Shown here: positions 58,470 through 64,000 of the stretch, piece by piece | How the letters are laid out: each line of letters opens with the position of its first letter | Numbering within the stretch: the first letter of the stretch is position 1 | Source: Lunularia cruciata | Taxonomy: Eukaryota; Streptophyta; Marchantiopsida; Lunulariales; Lunulariaceae | DNA length: 64,000 bases | Assembly (NCBI GenBank): GCA_948567375.1 | Contig: OX419758.1 | Location: forward strand, 62,129,001-62,193,000 | Reading direction: 5' to 3' | Program-made: the position numbers and the translations under genes | The notes under the pieces: model-generated | The model's input: the letters and a program-made list of their open reading frames with translations, nothing else | The model's database searches: none | What the model was told of the DNA's origin: nothing

Positions 58470-60240
58470 TACATTGTGTGGCCCTAAAGAGCGTGCCACC
58501 AATAATGACTATGGAGTAAGCTTTATGTATGCTTTACTCCAAAATGTCCTAGCTCTCATGAGAATGACGGACCAACTATGGTCTTTGAGATGGAAGTGGT
58601 ACTACTTGCATTCTACCATCCCCCATACACAAAGATTGGAGTGCAGACACACAAAGAAGATGTCTGCCCTCCAATCTGAACCATTTAGTTTGTTGAAGAA
58701 CATGGCCTCTCTCTTTGGTCCCAAATGTGCCACCCACAACACCAATGCAAAGATAGTCCATCATTAAGACATCATCATGAATGTCTTGCTGAACTATACC
58801 ACTATCGCCACTCGCTGGATTTGTGATCTCAATAATTCCTCTTGTATGCATTGAGAGAGATACAACCAAAGCCTCAAAAAATATACAAAGAAAGGTAGAT
58901 GTATGCCAACTTGGCACCATCTCCTCATATGTCTCACCATGCCAACATGCTCTAGTCTGATCTTGTTGGATGTGACATGGGTTTCTACTCAACCCATCTA
59001 GATCACGGTTTACCACTCTAGGTCTATGAATAACCATGAAATTATACTCTTGAGCCCATTGTGCAAGCTTCCCTAAAAGCTTGCCAAACTACATCAACCA
59101 CTTTAGTGGCTAATGATCATTGATGAGAGAAAAGGGGTTACCAAATAGGTAACATTGGAAATGTGCTACTGCCCATATTGCTACCAAGCACTCTCCCTCA
59201 TATGAACTATACTTTACCTTTGTTGAATTGTTGGAGCGACTAGCATAGGCCACCACAAACTCTTTTCCTAATTGTCATGTTGGATGAGCATTGCTTCAAG
59301 CCCCAACATATGTGTGAACCTGAAATGATTGTCCTTTGGTATATCTCCTCAAAATAAGAGTAGATGTCAACCTCTCCTTGAGCTCTACAAAAGCTCTCTC
59401 TTGCTTATCTCTCCAACACCACTCATATGTAAGCTTGGTCAGCTTTATCAAGGCCTTAGTAATGGCACTAAATCCTCTAACATAGTGGTGATAGAAGTTA
59501 GCCAACCCAAGAAATGCTTACACTCTGCTCACATGCGTAGGCCAAGGAATATGCATAATAGCCTCCACCTTGGTCTACTAAACACCAAGTCCTCTAGGGT
59601 AGATAGTGTGACCCAAATAATCAACTTGCTCATGGAAGAATCTACACTTCCTAGATGTCATTTGAGTCCATGAGATCTGAACCTCTCAAACACCTCCAAA
59701 AAATGTCTCTCATGCTCTTCCATAATAGTGCTATAGACCAAAATGTCATCAATATAGCACTAAGAAAAATCCAATCCAACTAGGATCTTGTCCATGGTCC
59801 TCTGGAACTTGGCAAGAGTGTTCTTTTACCCAAATGGTAAGGAGTTCCACTAGTACAACACATCCTTGACATGAGGATCAGTAGCCCAAATGGTTATCTT
59901 GGACTTATCCTCCTCTTTGATTGGCAATTGATGATATCTTGCTCAAAGATCCAAACTACCAAAGACCTTTTGCATGCCCAATTACATCAAAGATCTCCTT
60001 CGGTGTAAGCATACCATACCAATCAGCCCTAGTCTATCAATTGATAGGATAGTAATCTCCACACATCCATCTATCTATGTAGTTGTCATGCATATCTTTT
60101 GTGGTTGGCATCACTATAGTTGATGCATATTCTCCATGTGAAATCTCTACCAACAAGCCTCAGAAAGGTCTCTACTCTAGCTCTAAATCAATGCTCTCTC
60201 CATTTCATTATATCAATAGGGATGTAAAAAAATTGGTGTA
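58470..60240 (-). pseudogene. RT, RNase H and integrase start (third copy)
   Basis: Minus strand. LANFYHHYVRGFSAITKAL (59505 downward) is the RT connection region. RNase H ends near 58960 with DLDGLSRNPC. The linker with QQDIHDDVLMMDYLCIG continues to 58576. The RT catalytic region at about 59740-59770 can be seen as YIDDI.VYS-like in broken frames. Integrase breaks off after ALRYS.VIIGG-like residues at 58470. Confidence 0.75.
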
Positions 60241-60639
60241 TTGTTAGTCAGCTTAGTCCAAATACCAAGTCCTTTTAGAGCACCCAAATCCTTCATATTG
60301 AAGGCAAAACAACTAGTGTAGCTCCTCAAGAACCTCCAAACTCTCTGTCTTTCTCCTCTTGTAAGCGTGGGTCCCAAGTATCCTCTATAAGTGATGTAGG
60401 AGTGGAAGATGTATTGAGTGGCTGCTACACTTGGCCCTTGGGAGCAATAGTGTCATGCTCCCAACCACTAGAGGTCCTAACCTCCGTGTGAAAAACTCCC
60501 TCCATTTTGGCTGCAAGCTCCACATGTCCTCTAGCTGCATCCCAAGTAGACCAAGGGTGTAATCCAAGTAGACCATGCTCACTTGGATGGACTCCAAGTA
60601 GACCTCTCTCTCTAGTAGCCATTAGATTTGTCCCAAGAA

Positions 60640-61830
60640 TACCCTATCCACTTGTCCCATCACCCTAGCATACGCTTGAATTGTCTAGATATGCATAGAG
60701 CTCACTAGTGTCTAAGTGGTGATGCCTATCAAGCACATCCTATGGTACTCTGCCAAACCAAGGCTCACAATCTAGGTCAAACAATTCAGGTCCATAGCTT
60801 GACCTAACACCTAATTCTTGGATGCCTTTGACACTACTAGAACAACGGTAAGACCAGTGCAAAAACCTATTTCCTGCTCTCTCTCTCTCTCTCATCTACA
60901 TTTAGCTCCACCAACTGCTATAACTATGAGTCCCAAACAAGTCCAAACTCCCTCTCAAAAAACATGGGAACCTAAGAAACTCATAAGTGTGGGAAAAGCA
61001 ACTTGAGGCTATCTAACTAGGTTCACCACTACCATAGGTGACCTATTAGCCACTACCACCATCTGAGATTGACACCCAACATCCAAGATGTCATCAACCG
61101 TGAGGTGGTCTAGTTGTTGAATCCCATCAAAAGCACACTATAGAACCTCTTTGGGTAAGAGGTTCATCCACCAAAGACAAAGATGATGAGCTCATGATCC
61201 CACTCTAGTTGCATCCAACAACACGGCAAGTCCGACCCAAGGATAGACCTTATGTGTACTCGCTACCACCCAATTGCAAGAATCACCCATTAAAGAGATA
61301 TTCTCCAAATGTAAGTTGGATAAATGGATTGATGAACCTCAAGATGTACCTCAAGATGTTGTAGTATTTATAATATCTCCCAAAACATAACATCACATAT
61401 GTATCCCTAACATGGCTATCTAAAAATCACCAAATGAATAGGACCATATCTCTCTAGATCATGCAACCCCAACAAGGAAATGTCTATAAGTAGGGTCTTT
61501 TGGTAACCCTTGAGTTTTGACATCAATAATAGCTCAAGATACCGATAGGCAAAGTGTGTCACATGATGTAGAGAGACTCACCTAGCAGTCTCATCTCTCT
61601 CCACATAAAAGTACCACTATACTTGTTTACTTGTATACTTGTCTGTAGTACCGCAACTAGTTCAGTGCTAATCCCACCAAATCCATTAAACATACTCCCT
61701 CTATTAGATATTGCCAAGCAATGAGTGTGGTATCCAAAGGTGTCAAGGTAATCAACTCTAGAGGCTCATCCTCATATTCATCTCTTGGTGGTACAAAGGC
61801 TCCACTCCAAGCCTATTGCACCAATTGATT
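60640..61830 (-). pseudogene. C5 methyltransferase domain (third copy, internally deleted)
   Basis: On the minus strand: TPLDTTLIAWQYLIEGVCLMD then FGGIST with an indel between (about 61640-61760), WREMRLLGESLYIM corresponding to the motif II region, a CCATGTTAGGG remnant of the PCQG active site near 61413-61430, and after a deletion of roughly 30-40 bases the ENI region. Later, ERERE..IGFCTG (about 60870-60900) and VLGQAMDLN (about 60785-60815) match the C-terminal motifs. It confirms that the methyltransferase belongs to the element family. Not functional. Confidence 0.75.
60879..60896. repeat. (CT)n run inside the methyltransferase relic
   Basis: gctctctctctctctctc; on the minus strand this is an expansion of the gagagagag coding ERER in the first copy (26295-26305). 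Confidence 0.8.
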
Positions 61831-62241
61831 GGCATGTTGGTGTAATGTCTCCTCTCAACTCCACAATAGAACATCCAAGGTAGATGGAACAATCCCACTC
61901 ATACTCTAAATCTAAGTGATCTCCTTTGGTATCAAAGTATCCTTTGCATGGGCATTCCTCTCCAATAAGTCAATAGGCCAAGTAACAAAACCACTAAAAG
62001 TTGAAATTGATGCCGCCATGGTCTAGGACTATAGTGAACCAAGATTGCCACTATTGAAGCATATTGGTAGGCAACATACCCATCCCTCACCTGACCGCCA
62101 ACCTGGTCTATAGGAGACTATCTCTTCCCAATAGTCAATATTGAAACCCATGGGGTATAACATTGCTCCTCCAACTAACAAATCATATAACTCAACTACG
62201 GTTGTAATGGCCTGGCCACCATGGAGTTATCAATCAAATGA

Positions 62242-62455
62242 CTATGCTGAATCTGAAAAACAAGCTCTCCACATGTGATGTACTCTATAGAACCACCCCC
62301 TAAAGATATCTGGATCTAAAATGGACACCTTTCCACATCGATCTTTAGGAACTCCAAACTGACAACTATAGCCTTCCCAAAAGTCTAGCACACCTAAGTC
62401 TAGTAAGACCCTTTGTGGTGTATAGACCTTTCTTGAATGTCCCATGTACATCTCC
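62242..62455 (-). pseudogene. Protease fragment (third copy)
   Basis: [14 protein letters not shown] on the minus strand equals the DSG protease block at 24733-24775, with Ser replaced by Leu. The sequence ends at the junction with the chromovirus. Confidence 0.65.
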
Positions 62456-64000
62456 TTTGGGAGCACCAATACTATTTGTCCCTAAGAAGGATGGGAGAAT
62501 TTGCTTTTGTATTGATTACCATGACCTCAATAAACAAAAAATGAAGAATACATACCTTGACCTCAAATTGATGACTTGCTAGATCAATTGAGTGGAGAAA
62601 AATACTTCTCCAAGTTGGATCTTTGAAATAGCTATTGGTAAATTCTCATTGATAGGCAAAAGTGCAAAAGACTAACTTTTGCGCAAGGTATGGGCATTTT
62701 GAATGGATAGTTCCACCATTTGGGCTCACTAATGCTTCAACAATATTCATGGATTATATGCATCAAGTGTTGGATGTACTATTAGATTGGTATGTGGTGA
62801 TGTTCTTGGATGATATTTTAATCTATAGCAAGATAGAGCAGAATACACAAATCAGGTGCAAGAAGTCCTAAGACAACTACGTCAATGGAAGTTTTATTGC
62901 AAGAAGTCAAAGTGTACTTTTTGGTAGAAGGAAGTTACCTTCTTTGATCATAGTGTCTCATTGAAGAGGTATTAAGATAGAAGAGGAGAAAATCAAGGCT
63001 ATAATTGATTGGCCTACTCCAAAAGACACCATAGAAGTATGGGAATTTAATGGATTGGTAAGTCTTTACCGGAGGTTCATTCACTACTATATTCATGTGG
63101 CCACACCATTGATCAATCTCTTAGGAAAGACCTCAAGTTTTTAGTGGACCACCAAGCACAAAGAAGCATTCTAGAAGCTGAAACATATGGTGTCTTCAAG
63201 ACCCATTCTTCAACCATACGGCCTTCAACTACCTTGAGTGGTTGATTTTGATGCTTCTAACTTTGCCATTGGAGCTATGTTGCAGTAAGAATTTCCAGAT
63301 GGGTTACATCCATTGCCTTTGTGTCTTGCCAACCAAACATCACAAAAAGGAATTATTCTACTTGAGATCAAGAAAAACTAGCAAGGGTGTATGCCACCAA
63401 GTATGGAGGCATTATCCCTTGGGAAAACAAGTGATCATGCAAATTGATCACAAATCCTTGTTGTAGACGTTACATTTGGAGTACATGAAGAGTTGACATC
63501 ATTGATGGGAGGAACAACTATAGTTTTTTGACATCAAACCTGAGTACAAACCCTATAGGTTCCATGTCATCCTTGATGCCTTATCACGGTGATATGATTT
63601 AAAGACTCTTCCCTTCATCACGGTGGCAATTACAATAGTGTCAATTAATTCAAAGGTCCAAATCAAGTTTAGAGTTGCTTTACAACAAGACCTTTCCTTT
63701 CAAATGGTACAAGTTTGTATTGCAGCACATGACAAGGCATACAACATTTTCTTCTTCAAGTCAGACCTTCTATCCTGTGAGAACCAAACTTATGTTCTAA
63801 CCAAGGGTGATCTACAACTTGTGTGCCTTCAAGAAGCCCATGATTTCCCAATCATTGGTCACAAGGGTATGGACAAGACCTTGGGTACCCTAAAACACCA
63901 ATGGTGTTGGCACAACATGGCATGAGAGATTCAAGTGTTTGTCCAATCTTGTAAGAGCTACCAATGCAATAAGGCCAGTAGCCAAAACCAAGTAGACTTG
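62455..64000 (+). mobile_element. Chromovirus fragment running off the window
   Basis: Same family as 561-4216. It starts in RT ([12 protein letters not shown]-like near 62460-62490), with YGHFEWIVPPFGLTNAST and MFLDDILIYSK (62685-62840, catalytic Asp pair intact). RNase H (VDFDASNFAIGAML, IDHKSLL) runs about 63241-63470. The integrase zinc region QEAHDFPIIGHKGMDKTL is at about 63828-63880. Stops and frameshifts throughout; the element continues beyond 64000. Confidence 0.8.

Larger units (their letters stand above)
58463..62455 (-). mobile_element. Third copy of the methyltransferase gypsy element (minus strand, truncated at both ends)
   Basis: Read on the minus strand it runs protease, methyltransferase, linker, RT, RNase H and the start of integrase, ending at the equivalent of about 28700. 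Gag, most of integrase, PHD finger and LTRs are missing. RNase H end VVNRDLDGLSRNPCHIQ (about 58970-59020) is well kept and shows CAA and TGG where the 20954 element has stops. At 62455 it abuts a plus-strand chromovirus. Confidence 0.85.

Noticed and set aside
1-64000. CRISPR arrays, bacterial operons, riboswitches, rRNA
   Set aside because: None seen; the tandem repeats have no unique spacers, and all genes show eukaryotic exon structure or retroelement features.

Overview
This is nuclear DNA from a land plant with a large, retrotransposon-rich genome. The evidence is a plant-type class III peroxidase with the usual four-exon layout, an isoflavone-reductase-like (PCBER/PLR-type) reductase with five short exons, a cytosolic-type tRNA-Asp, Ty3/gypsy chromoviruses, Ty1/copia and PIF/Harbinger remnants, and a short plant-type telomeric (CCCTAAA) tract. 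The exact lineage cannot be fixed by reading; the repeat load and unusual retroelements would suit a gymnosperm, fern or other non-flowering plant, but this is inference.

Layout: 1-560 holds an LTR on the minus strand. About 561-4915 is a decayed chromovirus with its 3' LTR. 5519-10030 is the left arm of an inverted duplication, with an intact reductase gene (+) and a 5'-truncated peroxidase pseudogene (-). 10031-20100 is AT-rich or repeat-derived DNA with a 91-bp tandem repeat, a tRNA-Asp gene and a PIF/Harbinger-like transposase relic. 20100-32120 is a CT-rich minisatellite region split by a 9.75-kb gypsy element (20954 to about 30703). 32120-41100 is a minus-strand gypsy relic interrupted by a full-length chromovirus (34334-40895) with matching LTRs and a perfect 5-bp target duplication. 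41100-45750 holds scrambled copia and unclassified fragments. 45752-47830 is a 5'-truncated relative of the 20954 element. 51701-56345 is the right duplication arm, with an intact peroxidase gene (+, 336 aa) and a second intact reductase gene (-). 58463-62455 is a third copy (-) of the unusual gypsy element, abutting a chromovirus fragment that runs off the window end.

The most interesting system is the 20954-30703 family. Its domain order reads gag (two zinc knuckles), protease, a C5 cytosine DNA methyltransferase, reverse transcriptase, RNase H, integrase, and a C-terminal PHD finger where chromoviruses carry a chromodomain. The methyltransferase is at the same place in two copies and the PHD finger is in two copies, so both look like built-in parts of the element rather than chance neighbours. 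All copies here carry stops and frameshifts.

The host content is one convergent gene pair, probably phenylpropanoid/cell-wall related, duplicated in inverted orientation about 41.7 kb apart. One duplication breakpoint falls inside peroxidase intron 2, so the right arm is the likely source and the left arm the derived copy. Both reductase copies read as intact; only the right peroxidase does.
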